From contig NZ_AZXF01000019.1 in NCBI RefSeq assembly GCF_000515115.1, positions 158-64,157 of the forward strand: a DNA stretch of 64,000 nt. Direction: 5' to 3'. Origin of the DNA: Nocardiopsis sp. CNT312. Its GTDB lineage: Bacteria; Actinomycetota; Actinomycetes; Streptosporangiales; Streptosporangiaceae. Positions 34,367 to 43,064 of this stretch are shown here, in pieces (positions within the stretch are counted from its first letter, which is position 1; every line of letters begins with the position of its first letter). The notes under the pieces are model-generated. The model made no database searches. It was not told where the DNA came from and saw only the letters and a program-made list of their open reading frames with translations. Made by a program: the position numbers and the translations under genes.

Positions 34367-34736
34367 GATCACCATCCGGTTGTCCCAAACCGCCAAGGAT
34401 CAGCTCAGTCGTCTCAAACGTCACACAGGGATGACCCAGTGGAATGAGCTGTGCCGGTGGGCACTGGCTATGTCCCTAAGAGATTCCTCGGCACCCCTTG
34501 TGCGGGACATTGTCACCGACTCCAACGTGGAGATCGCCTGGAAGACCTTCACGGGCCAGCACAGCGACATCTACCTGTCCTTGCTCAAGCAACGGTGCGT
34601 AGCCGATGGGCAAGAGCCCAACGACGATGCTGTGAACAAGACTCTGCACATCCACCTGCACCGCGGTATCGGCTACCTTGCCGGGCGCCAGGACCTGCGT
34701 TCCATCCAGGATCTTCTCGCCATCACAACTGAGTAG
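34356..34736 (+). CDS. dndE: DndE, DNA-binding subunit of the Dnd complex
   Basis: This 126-residue protein starts at ATG 34356, inside the end of dndD. It begins EITIRLSQTAKDQLSRLKR and has the ribbon/helix-like core TQWNELCRWALAMSLRD typical of DndE, with basic residues near the N-terminus and HLHRGIGYLAG toward the end. DndE is needed for phosphorothioation and binds (nicked) DNA. It is the last gene of the dnd operon proper; dndFGH restriction genes do not follow. Confidence 0.9.
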   Translation: MPSEITIRLSQTAKDQLSRLKRHTGMTQWNELCRWALAMSLRDSSAPLVRDIVTDSNVEIAWKTFTGQHSDIYLSLLKQRCVADGQEPNDDAVNKTLHIHLHRGIGYLAGRQDLRSIQDLLAITTE

Positions 34737-35046
34737 AGCCTTCACCTGACCATGGGCCCGTTCTCTGAGCAGCTTCGGAGCGGCGGGCCCTTGCCATGTC
34801 ACACTGCCAGTCCTCGCCGACCGCTGATGTCCCATCAAAAATTCCTCGGGCGGGGCGCAACAACTTGGCTTCCCACCCGACCTCTATGAGTGAGGAGGAA
34901 GGAAGAGCCGAAGCCGCCCCGGTTTCGGTAAAACCCCCTCACTTGTCGGCTCTGTCCAGTACGCTGACCCGACAACTCCATAACTCAGCTTCACTTTTCG
35001 GACGTGTGCCACCGTATGGGGCCCACCACCAGATACTTGGAGCAAT
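34737..35046. other. Spacer between dndE and the downstream module
   Basis: No gene is supported in these 310 nt. The first part holds a hairpin with GGGCCCG / CGGGCCC arms (34754-34790); the rest is locally A/T-richer and should contain the promoter of the next four-gene unit. GGAG at 35039-35042 serves the ATG at 35047. Confidence 0.5.
34754..34790 (+). terminator. Possible hairpin terminator after dndE
   Basis: Arms GGGCCCG and CGGGCCC are separated by 23 nt, 17 nt after the dndE stop. No U-run follows, so this would be a U-less actinomycete-type terminator or attenuator. Confidence 0.4.
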
Positions 35047-35520
35047 ATGATCAGCCCCCCGGTTATCGGGGCAGTCCAGGCTTTGCAGAAGCAGGCCCTG
35101 ACCAGCCACGACACCTACGAGCTCGACCGTATCGACCGCGCTTTGGACGAGCTTCTCCGAAACCCCGACGACACCTCCTCCACCCCCACCAAGCACCGCA
35201 TCCGTTCGGCTATGGGGCACGCCTATGAGGTTCTGGAGCGCCGTAGGACCATCGCTCCTGCTGCTGCCTTCGACCACGAGCTTGGGGACCAGGAGAACAC
35301 CGACGCCAGCTACCTGGTGGTGGAAATCCATACGTGGTTGCAGACCGAGCCCCACCTTGCCAACGGGGAGCGCGCGCTGCTCGAGGACTTAGCACACGGC
35401 CACGACGCCACAACCATGGCCCAGCGTTATGGTGTGCCACTACCCCGTATGCGCGAGCGCATCAGCCGTGCCCGTCGCCGTGCGAGGACGCTGTGGACCG
35501 CAGAGGAGGCTGCTGCGTGA
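35047..35520 (+). CDS. Sigma-region-4-like helix-turn-helix protein
   Basis: The 157-residue protein has an N-terminal helical part (ALDELLRNP, SAMGHAYEVLERRRT) and a C-terminal segment LANGERALLEDLAHGHDATTMAQRYGVPLPRMRERISRARRRART that reads like sigma-70 region 4 (helix-turn-helix followed by a basic helix). The region 2 motifs of a real sigma factor are missing. It may be a transcription regulator of the module or a DNA-binding subunit. The stop overlaps the GIY-YIG gene (GTGA), so the two are coupled. Confidence 0.65.
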   Translation: MISPPVIGAVQALQKQALTSHDTYELDRIDRALDELLRNPDDTSSTPTKHRIRSAMGHAYEVLERRRTIAPAAAFDHELGDQENTDASYLVVEIHTWLQTEPHLANGERALLEDLAHGHDATTMAQRYGVPLPRMRERISRARRRARTLWTAEEAAA

Positions 35521-35876
35521 GCCCCAGGGCCCTGAGGCTTCGCCCGTGGTTGGTGCGTGCTCTCATCCCGCCTTGCCGGATCGGCACATACGTGCTCTAT
35601 ACGGCAGATGGCGAGCCCACCTACATCGGTCGCAGCGACACTGACATCCGTCGAAGGCTCCTGAGACACTGCACCGACCGGCATGGCGACTACTTCACCT
35701 ACGACGTCCACCCCAGCTCGGTCAGTGCCTATGACGTTGAGTGCGCGCTGTTCCACATCTTGACACCGCAGGTGTCCAACCGTATCCACCCCCGCCGTCC
35801 TGACTTCCATCCCACCCCGTGCGCGTTCTGCCTACCTGAGCAGCGCGATGCGCGCTGGCCCCGTCTCCGCATGTAG
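35517..35876 (+). CDS. GIY-YIG domain protein, predicted endonuclease
   Basis: This 119-residue protein starts at GTG 35517, overlapping the upstream stop. The GIY-YIG core is clear: IGTYVLYTADGEPTYIGRSD, then the catalytic Arg segment DIRRRLLRHC, and Glu in SAYDVECALFHIL with Asn in SNRIHP near the end. Two CxxC-like cysteines (CAFCLPE) follow. The domain is complete but nothing else is attached, so targeting must come from partners. Its position just after the dnd operon and before a GHKL ATPase suggests a role in DNA cleavage tied to phosphorothioate status, which is inference. Confidence 0.8.
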   Translation: MSPRALRLRPWLVRALIPPCRIGTYVLYTADGEPTYIGRSDTDIRRRLLRHCTDRHGDYFTYDVHPSSVSAYDVECALFHILTPQVSNRIHPRRPDFHPTPCAFCLPEQRDARWPRLRM

Positions 35877-35930
35877 CCCCCGGGAAAGGACTGGGGCCGC
35901 TACGGCACTAACACGAGCTAAGGATCCACT

Positions 35931-37664
35931 ATGGCGACCAATCCGCTGTTCTTGTCCTCCGACGATCACCGCGCTGACCTCATCCAGGTCGACCGGGCCT
36001 TGGACTCCATGCGTGACGCAGGCTTCGACCTCACCGCTGCCATCGGCGAGCCCCTGGACAACTCCATCGAGGCGGAGGCCACGCTGATGCGTGTGCAGTC
36101 CGTCTTCGGCCGGGGCAAGAAGACGATCGACAAGATCATCATCACCGACAACGGCATCGGCATCGACCCCACCCAGATGCACCACGTGCTCTCCATGGGC
36201 TACAGCACCCGGTACGGACAGCGCCAAGGGCTGGGACGGTTCGGGGTCGGACTCAAGCTCGCTGGCCTCAGCCTGGGCGAACGCATCGACATTTACAGCA
36301 AGCAGACCAATAACCCGACGATCTACCACAGCTACATCGACCTCGAAGAGATCCGGGAGGGCGAGCAGACCCACATCACCACCACCGAGGCTGAGGGCTG
36401 GCCTGCGGAAGCGGCCAAGCTCATGACCGGGCGTGATGGACGGGCGTTTTCCTCCGGCACGATCGTGGTGTTCGGCAAGATCGATCGGCTGTCTAGCGGG
36501 GGGCCCTACGGTACTTCCCTTGACGAGAAGCTCGCCGATCTGCGCAAGTTCATCGCTCGTGCCTACCGCACATACATCGACACAGGTCGGGTGTTCGAGC
36601 TGGACGGGAAGGCCGTCACACTCCACGATCCGCTCTTCTTGAGGGACAATCCTCGGATCATCTCCCGCTACAAGCAACTGGACCCACGTGGAGAGCTCAT
36701 CGAGGAGACCGATCTGGAGGTTGACGGCCACAAGGTTCACGTCTCGGTCGCTATCGTGCCCAAGGAGTTTCGCCCATGGCAGGGAGCTGGTGGTGAGGTG
36801 GATTCAAAAGGTCAGGACATCAAAGAGTTTCAGATCAACTATGAGAACACGGCCAAGATCAGTATCCTGCGCAACGGCCGTGAGATCTACTACGACATCG
36901 TCCCACGCCTGCTGGAAGGCGGGCGCAACGACAAGGTCCTGCGTTACGTCGCCATCGAGGTCAACTTTCCTGCCGAACTGGACGAGTACTTCCAGGTCCG
37001 CCATGTCAAGCGCGGCGCGGAGCCGGTCAGCAAGCTGCGGACCCAACTCCGGGAGTGGCTCAAGGCTCCGGTGAAGCAGGCCTTGCGGCAAGTGCGTGCG
37101 GCGTGGAAGGAACACGAGACCCGCCAGCGGCTGGAGAACGGTGAGCACAGCGGGAGCATGGAAACCGCCGCTAAGGTGGCGCCCTCTCTGCCCAAGGGAC
37201 TGGCCGGCCGGGGGGCGACCGCAGCGGAGGAGGAGAAGGTCGTCCAAGAGACCGCCGCGGACATGGGGCTGGACGCCGACAACGACGCTCCCGAGATCGA
37301 GAAGCTGCGCGAGCAGATCAAGACCAAACCCATCACGCTGCTGGATGGTCAGTGGCCCGGTAAGGAATTCCTGGAGATCCGCCACCTCAACGGAAAATCC
37401 GTTGTCAAGATCAACCATCGTCACGCCTTCTTCGACAAGGTGTACGCCCCTTTGAAGAAGGTTGCCGACGAAGGCGCGGAAGGCCTGGAACACGAAGAGC
37501 TCACTGACCTGGCCCTGCGGGCTCAAGCAGCCATCGACCTTTTGTTCATGGGTTACGCGCGCGCTGAGGGCATGTACGAGGACCCTGAGCGCTTCGACGA
37601 CCTGCGCACCTACTGGGGCATGTTCACCGAGGCACTGCTCCGGGAGAAGTTCAAGGATCAGTGA
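35931..37664 (+). CDS. GHKL-type ATPase (Hsp90/MORC-like)
   Basis: The 577-residue protein has an N-terminal GHKL ATP-binding fold: N-box IGEPLDNSIEA (Glu40, Asn44), G1 box DNGIGID (73-79), and G2 GLGRFGVGLKLAG (100-112). A transducer-like middle follows (residues ~210-380), then a charged linker (KEHETRQRLENGEHSG) and a C-terminal domain of ~150 residues with no recognised fold. This is the MORC/HATPase_c_3 class, a recurrent component of modification-linked bacterial defence systems. RBS AAGGAT lies upstream of ATG 35931. It is 54 nt after the GIY-YIG gene, the third member of the unit. Confidence 0.85.
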   Translation: MATNPLFLSSDDHRADLIQVDRALDSMRDAGFDLTAAIGEPLDNSIEAEATLMRVQSVFGRGKKTIDKIIITDNGIGIDPTQMHHVLSMGYSTRYGQRQGLGRFGVGLKLAGLSLGERIDIYSKQTNNPTIYHSYIDLEEIREGEQTHITTTEAEGWPAEAAKLMTGRDGRAFSSGTIVVFGKIDRLSSGGPYGTSLDEKLADLRKFIARAYRTYIDTGRVFELDGKAVTLHDPLFLRDNPRIISRYKQLDPRGELIEETDLEVDGHKVHVSVAIVPKEFRPWQGAGGEVDSKGQDIKEFQINYENTAKISILRNGREIYYDIVPRLLEGGRNDKVLRYVAIEVNFPAELDEYFQVRHVKRGAEPVSKLRTQLREWLKAPVKQALRQVRAAWKEHETRQRLENGEHSGSMETAAKVAPSLPKGLAGRGATAAEEEKVVQETAADMGLDADNDAPEIEKLREQIKTKPITLLDGQWPGKEFLEIRHLNGKSVVKINHRHAFFDKVYAPLKKVADEGAEGLEHEELTDLALRAQAAIDLLFMGYARAEGMYEDPERFDDLRTYWGMFTEALLREKFKDQ

Positions 37665-37827
37665 GCGGACGCTGGGTGGGATGTCTCTGGAATCTCACCC
37701 AGCTCGTTGCAAATGGCAGGCACCGTCAAACGCCTAGAAGTCTTCAGCCCCGCTGTCTCAATATTCTCGGACAGTGTTCTCCTGCCACTCTGGGCTTGAC
37801 CCTCTTCAGAAAGGTAAACACACAAAG

Positions 37828-40011
37828 ATGTTTGGCTCCGGTTCTAATTTCACGTTCCGCGATTACGTGCAAGGCACCTGGGGCAGATTCGCCACTCCTG
37901 CTGGCCGGGTCGACTACATCATGACCAAGGCCCGACTCGGCGGAGATCTTGATGCCCCTGAACGACGGCTCACCAGGAGCCTTGCCCCTGTTCGAGAGAT
38001 CATGGATCCTGGCGACCTGGACTTCAACCAGCTGCTGCAACGTGACCTGGATGATCATCGGGTGGCGGTGAAGCTCATCCCCTATCTGCTCAAGCAAGAG
38101 GTGACCGGGCCTGCGCTCTTCCCCCCTATCGTCGCTATTCTTCTGCCTTTCCGGAACAAGCGACCGACCACCTTCCCGACACTGGCGGATCCGACCCAGG
38201 TGGAGCATGACGACACACTGTGGCAGGAAGCACGAGCGGGGAAATCCTTCCAGGTCCACCGGCTTGTGTTCCCCGACGGTGAGTTGCACCCTGCGAATCT
38301 CGGCAAGCTATGGTGGAACCAGTCTGAGGCCAGCCTCGTAGTTCTCGATGGCCAACACCGAGCGATGGCTTTGCTGGCTATCGAGCGCACTCTGTCCCGT
38401 TCCTGGCAGAACAACGGCGAGAAGTTTCGCCCCTTCTACGAACACCAGGTTGAGCGTCTGTTGGACGAGTACCAAGTGTCCGAACTGGACCTGGCGAAGA
38501 TCGAAGTTCCGGTGACAGTCTGCTGGTTCCCTGACGAGACCGGGGATCCCTCACGGCCACACGAAGCGGCACGCAAGCTCTTTGTCGACGTCAACAAGGA
38601 GGCTCGTCCACCAAGCGATTCCCGCATCATCCTCCTGTCTGACGGCGAACTCTCCAATGTCCTCACACGCAGTCTCCTGAGTGCCTTGCGCAGCCGCAGG
38701 GACAGTCACCTGCCGCTGTATGCGGTCGAGTACGACAACCCTGAGATCAACACCAGCCGCCCCGCCCGCTGGTCGGTCATGACGAACATTCATCTCCTCA
38801 AGATGGCCGTCAATCGCTGCGTCTTCGGTCCCTCCAAGTACCTCACCAATCTCGCCCAGACGATTGGTGGAAGGGAGAGTGCCAAGGACCGCGACGAATT
38901 CATGCACGCCCAACTGGACTTGGTCAGCCTCTTGCCGGAGTATCTCGATGATGCTGGCTACCAGTATGACCGGGACAGTATCGGGGACCTCAAGTTCCCA
39001 CTGGGCCGTGCGGAGGTTTTGGCTGACAGGTTCATGGAAACCTGGGGGCAAGCGATCCTGATCCTCTTGTCCAAGGCCGCTCCCTATGCTGCCCACGCCG
39101 CTAGCCTCACCAAATTCAAGGAGAACTGGGACACCACAAAAACCCATGCGGCACTCGCGCACGACGCCCTGTTCGGCGGGGTCGGAGTTTACTGGACTCT
39201 TCGCGACGGCTACGACCATTACCAGGACGCTGTCCGGAACTCTGAGGGCCCTCGACCTGTGAAATCGGACGTGATCCGAGCTTGGGACACTCTGAGGGAT
39301 AAGCAGGCCGAGTTCGACGAACACCGCGCTCGTGAGTATCTCGGTTCGACTCGCCCTCAGGTCATCAAGCGTTGTAAGATTGCCTTCGATGTCTTCAACA
39401 CGCATGCCTGTCAGCTCGGCATGGTCATGGCCCTCGGTTCGCTTTGGGAGATGCGTAAGAAGCAGCCCGGAGGTGTCGACCTCAAGGATCTCCCTGCCTT
39501 CGCGGACGCCCTCGTCACCGCATGGAATACATTCTTTCAAATGGAGCACGGCCGAGCTCGTGACCGGAAGTATGCCTTCAGTAGAGACTGCAGTTACCCG
39601 ATCAACCAGATCTCCCAAATGGATACCCCCTACGCGGTGTATTTCCGATACTTTTGGATGCAGGCCCTCGCCATCCCCGAGGTGTGGCAGCACATCGCTC
39701 CCTGGCTGATTAACCAGGACGACTTCGATACCGGACTCGGCCATGCCCGGCGCCTCTACATGGACCTCTGTATCAAACAGAAGGACAAAGCCTTGGAAAA
39801 GAGTGAGCCGACTCTTGACCCCGGGAAGCGGAAAGAAAAGGCTGAGAAATTGGCGACCCAGGATCTCAAGAAGGCCCTCAGGCACTGGTTCGAGGTGTCG
39901 GACCAGGATTTTGAAGCATGGCGAGCAGGTTCGGCTCCCCATGGCAGTCAGGCCGAGTTGGACTTGGGAAAAGAGGAATCCAAGACGGTGCAAATGAACC
40001 CTGGTTCGTAA
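37828..40011 (+). CDS. Large DGQHR-domain protein (DndB-like)
   Basis: Start ATG 37828 (MFGSGSNFTF) is preferred; GTG 37774 would add 18 unlikely residues. The 727-residue protein has VVLDGQHRAMALLAIERTL near residue 175 and LFVDVNKEARPPS near residue 255, the two signatures shared with DndB and other DGQHR proteins. The remaining ~450 residues are helical, with no catalytic motif I recognise. It is twice the length of DndB, so an added effector or scaffold role is plausible. It ends the four-gene unit before the perfect hairpin at 40080-40125. Its GC is lower than that of the element backbone. Confidence 0.82.
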   Translation: MFGSGSNFTFRDYVQGTWGRFATPAGRVDYIMTKARLGGDLDAPERRLTRSLAPVREIMDPGDLDFNQLLQRDLDDHRVAVKLIPYLLKQEVTGPALFPPIVAILLPFRNKRPTTFPTLADPTQVEHDDTLWQEARAGKSFQVHRLVFPDGELHPANLGKLWWNQSEASLVVLDGQHRAMALLAIERTLSRSWQNNGEKFRPFYEHQVERLLDEYQVSELDLAKIEVPVTVCWFPDETGDPSRPHEAARKLFVDVNKEARPPSDSRIILLSDGELSNVLTRSLLSALRSRRDSHLPLYAVEYDNPEINTSRPARWSVMTNIHLLKMAVNRCVFGPSKYLTNLAQTIGGRESAKDRDEFMHAQLDLVSLLPEYLDDAGYQYDRDSIGDLKFPLGRAEVLADRFMETWGQAILILLSKAAPYAAHAASLTKFKENWDTTKTHAALAHDALFGGVGVYWTLRDGYDHYQDAVRNSEGPRPVKSDVIRAWDTLRDKQAEFDEHRAREYLGSTRPQVIKRCKIAFDVFNTHACQLGMVMALGSLWEMRKKQPGGVDLKDLPAFADALVTAWNTFFQMEHGRARDRKYAFSRDCSYPINQISQMDTPYAVYFRYFWMQALAIPEVWQHIAPWLINQDDFDTGLGHARRLYMDLCIKQKDKALEKSEPTLDPGKRKEKAEKLATQDLKKALRHWFEVSDQDFEAWRAGSAPHGSQAELDLGKEESKTVQMNPGS

Positions 40012-40079
40012 ATATGGGGTCATTATTTCTGTTCCGGTGAGTCGTAGGCCAACGTCATTTCTCACTCGGTTTAATGGCG

Positions 40080-40125
40080 CCCGACTTGGGTCAACTTCGT
40101 CCGTACAAAATTGACCCAAGTCGGG
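40080..40125. terminator. Bidirectional hairpin terminator
   Basis: Perfect 15-nt arms (CCCGACTTGGGTCAA and its complement) flank a 16-nt loop. It sits between the convergent DGQHR gene and the GNAT gene, with T-rich sequence after the right arm. Confidence 0.85.
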
Positions 40126-40137
40126 TTCTTGTCAACG

Positions 40138-40704
40138 CTAGCTCCGGTTCTTTTTGCGAAGGTAACCCCAAGCTTCCTCGGCTGTAGCTGCACACAGAGC
40201 CCTGATCTGCTTTGAGGAACCCCGATCAGAATAGAGGCGGAGAATCGCGTTCATGTCATCTGGAACAAGCTGATGCTTCCTGGCTCCGTTGATTTCTGAT
40301 TGAGGTGTCATCGGTAGAATGATTTCCTTGACCTTGGGTGGATCGGTGCAGATTTTTTGGGTCAGAAGTTCGCCTAATATGGTGCGCCTTCGGGAAGGTT
40401 GAAGTGCGCGACCGGTTTCTATGGCATGCAAATTTCTGGCCATGCGCCACAGTGCGGTCCCTATGCCTTTCCTGCGCATCGTTGGAGTAACGTATATTTC
40501 CGTTGCTATATTTTGTGTTTCATTCCATCTGATTGCTCCCGACTGATGGGCTGCGTGTTCAGGTTCATCTTCCGATTTCATGGTGAGTATCACGTTTTTC
40601 CCTGGTCTTCCCTGTTCGTCGCAAGGAAAGGCGATTAGCTCGTGTATTCTCGCATGGTCTGATTCAGAGATGACCAAATGGGAGAAGTAAATATCTTTTT
40701 TCAA
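40138..40704 (-). CDS. Low-GC GNAT-family acetyltransferase
   Basis: The 188-residue protein starts at TTG 40704, with GGGAG 7 nt upstream. Its GNAT motif A is ATEIYVTPTMRRKGIGTALWRMA (R-x-x-G-I-G). It ends with a basic, Arg/Lys-rich tail (WGYLRKKNRS). Codon use is strikingly A/T-rich (AAA, GAT, ATT common), unlike neighbours on either side, showing recent transfer from a lower-GC source. The substrate is unknown. It marks the boundary between the dnd cargo and the element backbone. Confidence 0.82.
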   Translation of the reverse strand: MKKDIYFSHLVISESDHARIHELIAFPCDEQGRPGKNVILTMKSEDEPEHAAHQSGAIRWNETQNIATEIYVTPTMRRKGIGTALWRMARNLHAIETGRALQPSRRRTILGELLTQKICTDPPKVKEIILPMTPQSEINGARKHQLVPDDMNAILRLYSDRGSSKQIRALCAATAEEAWGYLRKKNRS

Positions 40705-40737
40705 TCGCTCTCCCTTGGGTTGCTTTGTGGATGCGTG

Positions 40738-41295
40738 CTACTGGGCTGCCAGCCATTCAGAAGTCGGCGTGAATTCGGGGTCAATCGGAGTGAGCGCGTA
40801 GAGCTCGACCACTCCCGAGCCCTGCTCACCCAGCGGGACCATCTCGAAGACGATCCCCTCCGGGCTGGTGCCGACCGCTCGGCGCTCCAAGACCGTGTAG
40901 TCGCGGGCCCGCACCACGTGGGTGCGGTGGGCGATCGAGGCCAGCTTGGGGCAGGACCGCAGCGCGAAGGCCAGGCACTGCGCGTGAGAGGGCGCTTCGA
41001 AGTAGTAGCGGGTGTCGGTGTCGGCCAACGGCCAGGTGCACGCCTGATCGGTGTCGATGGGGATACCGCAGACGGTGCAGCGGCGTTCCTGGACCGCGCG
41101 CCGCTGGTGGTTCACACACGGTGTGCCGAACCGGGGTCGGCCCTTTCCGGGCTTGCAGGTGCACACGAGCACGGGCCCCTGGTCGCGCTGGACGACGTGG
41201 TCGCCCCCGCCGCTCCACTGCACCGTCCACGGCACAGGCGTCGAACCGGCGCGGGGCAGGCGGGCGATCTCGGGCGGCATCGGATGAGTGGTCAT
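40738..41295 (-). CDS. Zinc-site protein of a mobile-element paralogue family (copy 1)
   Basis: Start ATG 41295 (MTTHPMPPEIARLPR). The 185-residue protein contains paired cysteines: VCTCKPGKGRP, then CTVCGIPIDTDQACTW, and a HAQCLAFALRSCPKL segment, a spacing that suggests a zinc-binding domain. It shares the order 'C-x-C ... C-x2-CG ... H-x-x-C-x-A-x(4)-CP' with the proteins at 42405-43004 and 43065-43661. The family is unknown to me. It belongs to a minus-strand array of element genes (45402 to 40738) separated by short gaps. Confidence 0.7.
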   Translation of the reverse strand: MTTHPMPPEIARLPRAGSTPVPWTVQWSGGGDHVVQRDQGPVLVCTCKPGKGRPRFGTPCVNHQRRAVQERRCTVCGIPIDTDQACTWPLADTDTRYYFEAPSHAQCLAFALRSCPKLASIAHRTHVVRARDYTVLERRAVGTSPEGIVFEMVPLGEQGSGVVELYALTPIDPEFTPTSEWLAAQ

Positions 41296-41344
41296 ACGGA
41301 CTCCTTCTGAGGACAGGGGGCGGGGACGGTCGGCGCCGCGGGGG

Positions 41345-42376
41345 TCAGGCGCCGGCCTCGATCTGCTGCTGAGCGGAGCGAGTCGGCGCGTCGCCGTCCT
41401 CGCGTACTTCCTTGGCCTTGGCGATGACCTTCTGCGCCCAGCGGCGCTTCTTGGGGGAGATGCCGAACTGCTCACACAGCCCGCGTTCGGACGGGGCCAT
41501 GCCGGCCCCGGCCGCCTCGACGTAGAACTGCACGGCCTTGAAGAAGACGAGCGGGTCGGTCTCGGCCGAGGTCCCGTTCCTCTTCTCCTGCTGGGCGAGG
41601 AAGGCGTCGGCCAGGTCTTTGGCCTCGCGGATGTGGAACCCCTGGCGCAGACGCACCGAGATCTCGGCGGGCACCCTGCGCCGCCACAGCGGCCCCAAGG
41701 CGCTCTTGAGGCGGCGCTGGGTCTCGATCTTCATCGCGTACAGGTCCAGGGCGCTCTCCCAGTCGGTGACGTGCCACATGGCGGCCTGGCGGGCGATGCG
41801 CAGCGAGCCCAGCGGGTCCCACCACCAGCGGGCCGCCGGGACCAGGGGCCCGGCCGCCTCCTGGCGGCTGCGGGCCCACTGCTTGCGGCGGTGGCGCAGC
41901 ACGGTCTCCCACAGGGCGGCGGCGATGACCGGCATCAGCGACCACGCCACCCGGGCGGCCACGCCCTGGCCTGCGGCGGCCGCGTGCGACCACTGGAACC
42001 AGGCGCTGCCCGCCACGATCAGCAGCACCATCGCCCGTGGCCCCAGAGCGCTGGCGCCCATGCGCGCCCACCGGTAGGAGACGAAGGCGAAGAAGCCGGC
42101 CATGCCGTCCAGGGCGGCGAACAGCAGGTAGGGCCAGATACCGGTCAGGCCCATCTCCGTTCGGGCGAACCCCACCAGGCCCTGCATGATGAGTCCGCTG
42201 GCCACCGAGGCGAAGAACACCACGAGGGCGTTCTCCACCAGGTTGGCGCGCTCCTGGCCGGTGAGGTCCCTGTACCAGGCGGAGAAGGACCGGGCGAGCC
42301 GCAGGCAGGGGTAGAGCAGGACGCCGACGGCGGCGAGGCCGCAGACGGTGAGGATGATCAGTTGCGTGGTGTCCAT
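41345..42376 (-). CDS. DUF2637-like membrane protein
   Basis: The 343-residue protein starts at ATG 42376. It has four N-terminal hydrophobic segments (LIILTVCGLAAVGVLLYP, NALVVFFASVASGLIMQGL, WPYLLFAALDGMAGFFAFV, AMVLLIVAGSAWFQW), then a cytoplasmic half with a basic, Arg/Trp-rich linker and a helix-turn-helix-like C-terminus (ERGLCEQFGISPKKRRWAQKVI). The layout matches DUF2637/Spd-type proteins encoded on actinomycete plasmids and integrative conjugative elements, where they are linked with mycelial spread of the element. Short gaps to both neighbours indicate co-transcription. Confidence 0.75.
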   Translation of the reverse strand: MDTTQLIILTVCGLAAVGVLLYPCLRLARSFSAWYRDLTGQERANLVENALVVFFASVASGLIMQGLVGFARTEMGLTGIWPYLLFAALDGMAGFFAFVSYRWARMGASALGPRAMVLLIVAGSAWFQWSHAAAAGQGVAARVAWSLMPVIAAALWETVLRHRRKQWARSRQEAAGPLVPAARWWWDPLGSLRIARQAAMWHVTDWESALDLYAMKIETQRRLKSALGPLWRRRVPAEISVRLRQGFHIREAKDLADAFLAQQEKRNGTSAETDPLVFFKAVQFYVEAAGAGMAPSERGLCEQFGISPKKRRWAQKVIAKAKEVREDGDAPTRSAQQQIEAGA

Positions 42377-42404
42377 GTGAAAGGGGTTCTCCAGGGGCGG
42401 GGGT

Positions 42405-43004
42405 TCACGACAGCGGTGGCGCGTGCTGGTCGAGCCACGCGGCGCAGGGGTGGACCTCGGGGTTGACGGGCACGGCCACCAGGTAGACCAGGGCCCCGAA
42501 CCGGCGCCCTTGCCCGTCGCCGAGCGGGAAGTAGCGGTGGACGGTACGCTGCCCGTCCTGGCTGGCGGTCTCGCGGCGTTCGTAGAGCCGCACCCGGCGG
42601 CAGATGAGGATCTGGGCGGTGTCGATCGAGCGTGCGAGCACGGGGCACACCCGCGCCGAGTAGGCCATGCACCGCGGATGCAGCGGCGGTTCGATGAAGT
42701 CGAGCGTGTACGGGTCGTCGCGGATGAAGGCCAGGCCCGAGCGGGGGTCCAGGCGTGTGCCGCACACGCCGCACCGGTGTCGGCGCATCGCGCTGCGCTG
42801 CAGGTCGGGGCAGATCGCGCCGAGCTTGTGGGGCTGGTCGTGGTCGCGGCAGGGGCACACGGCGGTCAGGCCGGTGTCGGGCAGCTCCTTGATGGTGAAG
42901 GTGGCGGACATGTCGCCGCGCGGGGTGAGGACGGGGATCGGGTAGCCCGCCCGGGTGGTGGGCAGGCGCCGGATCGGTCCGGGTATGGGGACGTCAGTGC
43001 TCAT
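42405..43004 (-). CDS. Zinc-site protein of a mobile-element paralogue family (copy 2)
   Basis: This 199-residue protein from ATG 43004 has VCPCRDHDQ, a second pair in CGVCGTRLDPRSG and HPRCMAYSARVCPVLAR, the same order as copies 1 and 3. The N-terminus (IRRLPTTRAGYPIPVL) and the C-terminal strand-rich part (YLVAVPVNPEVHPCAAWL) are also shared in outline; copy 1 ends with ALTPIDPEFTPTSEWL. Tandem presence of three diverged copies suggests expansion within the element. The role is unknown. Confidence 0.7.
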   Translation of the reverse strand: MSTDVPIPGPIRRLPTTRAGYPIPVLTPRGDMSATFTIKELPDTGLTAVCPCRDHDQPHKLGAICPDLQRSAMRRHRCGVCGTRLDPRSGLAFIRDDPYTLDFIEPPLHPRCMAYSARVCPVLARSIDTAQILICRRVRLYERRETASQDGQRTVHRYFPLGDGQGRRFGALVYLVAVPVNPEVHPCAAWLDQHAPPLS

Positions 43005-43064
43005 GGTGATCACCTGGGGTTTTGAGGGGAGCGGGGTGCGTGCGGTGGTGGCTGGCCTGGGATG

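Noticed and set aside
37774-37827. Upstream GTG start for the large DGQHR gene
   Set aside because: The added residues (FSCHSGLDPLQKGKHTK) lack family features, and ATG 37828 begins the protein-like sequence.
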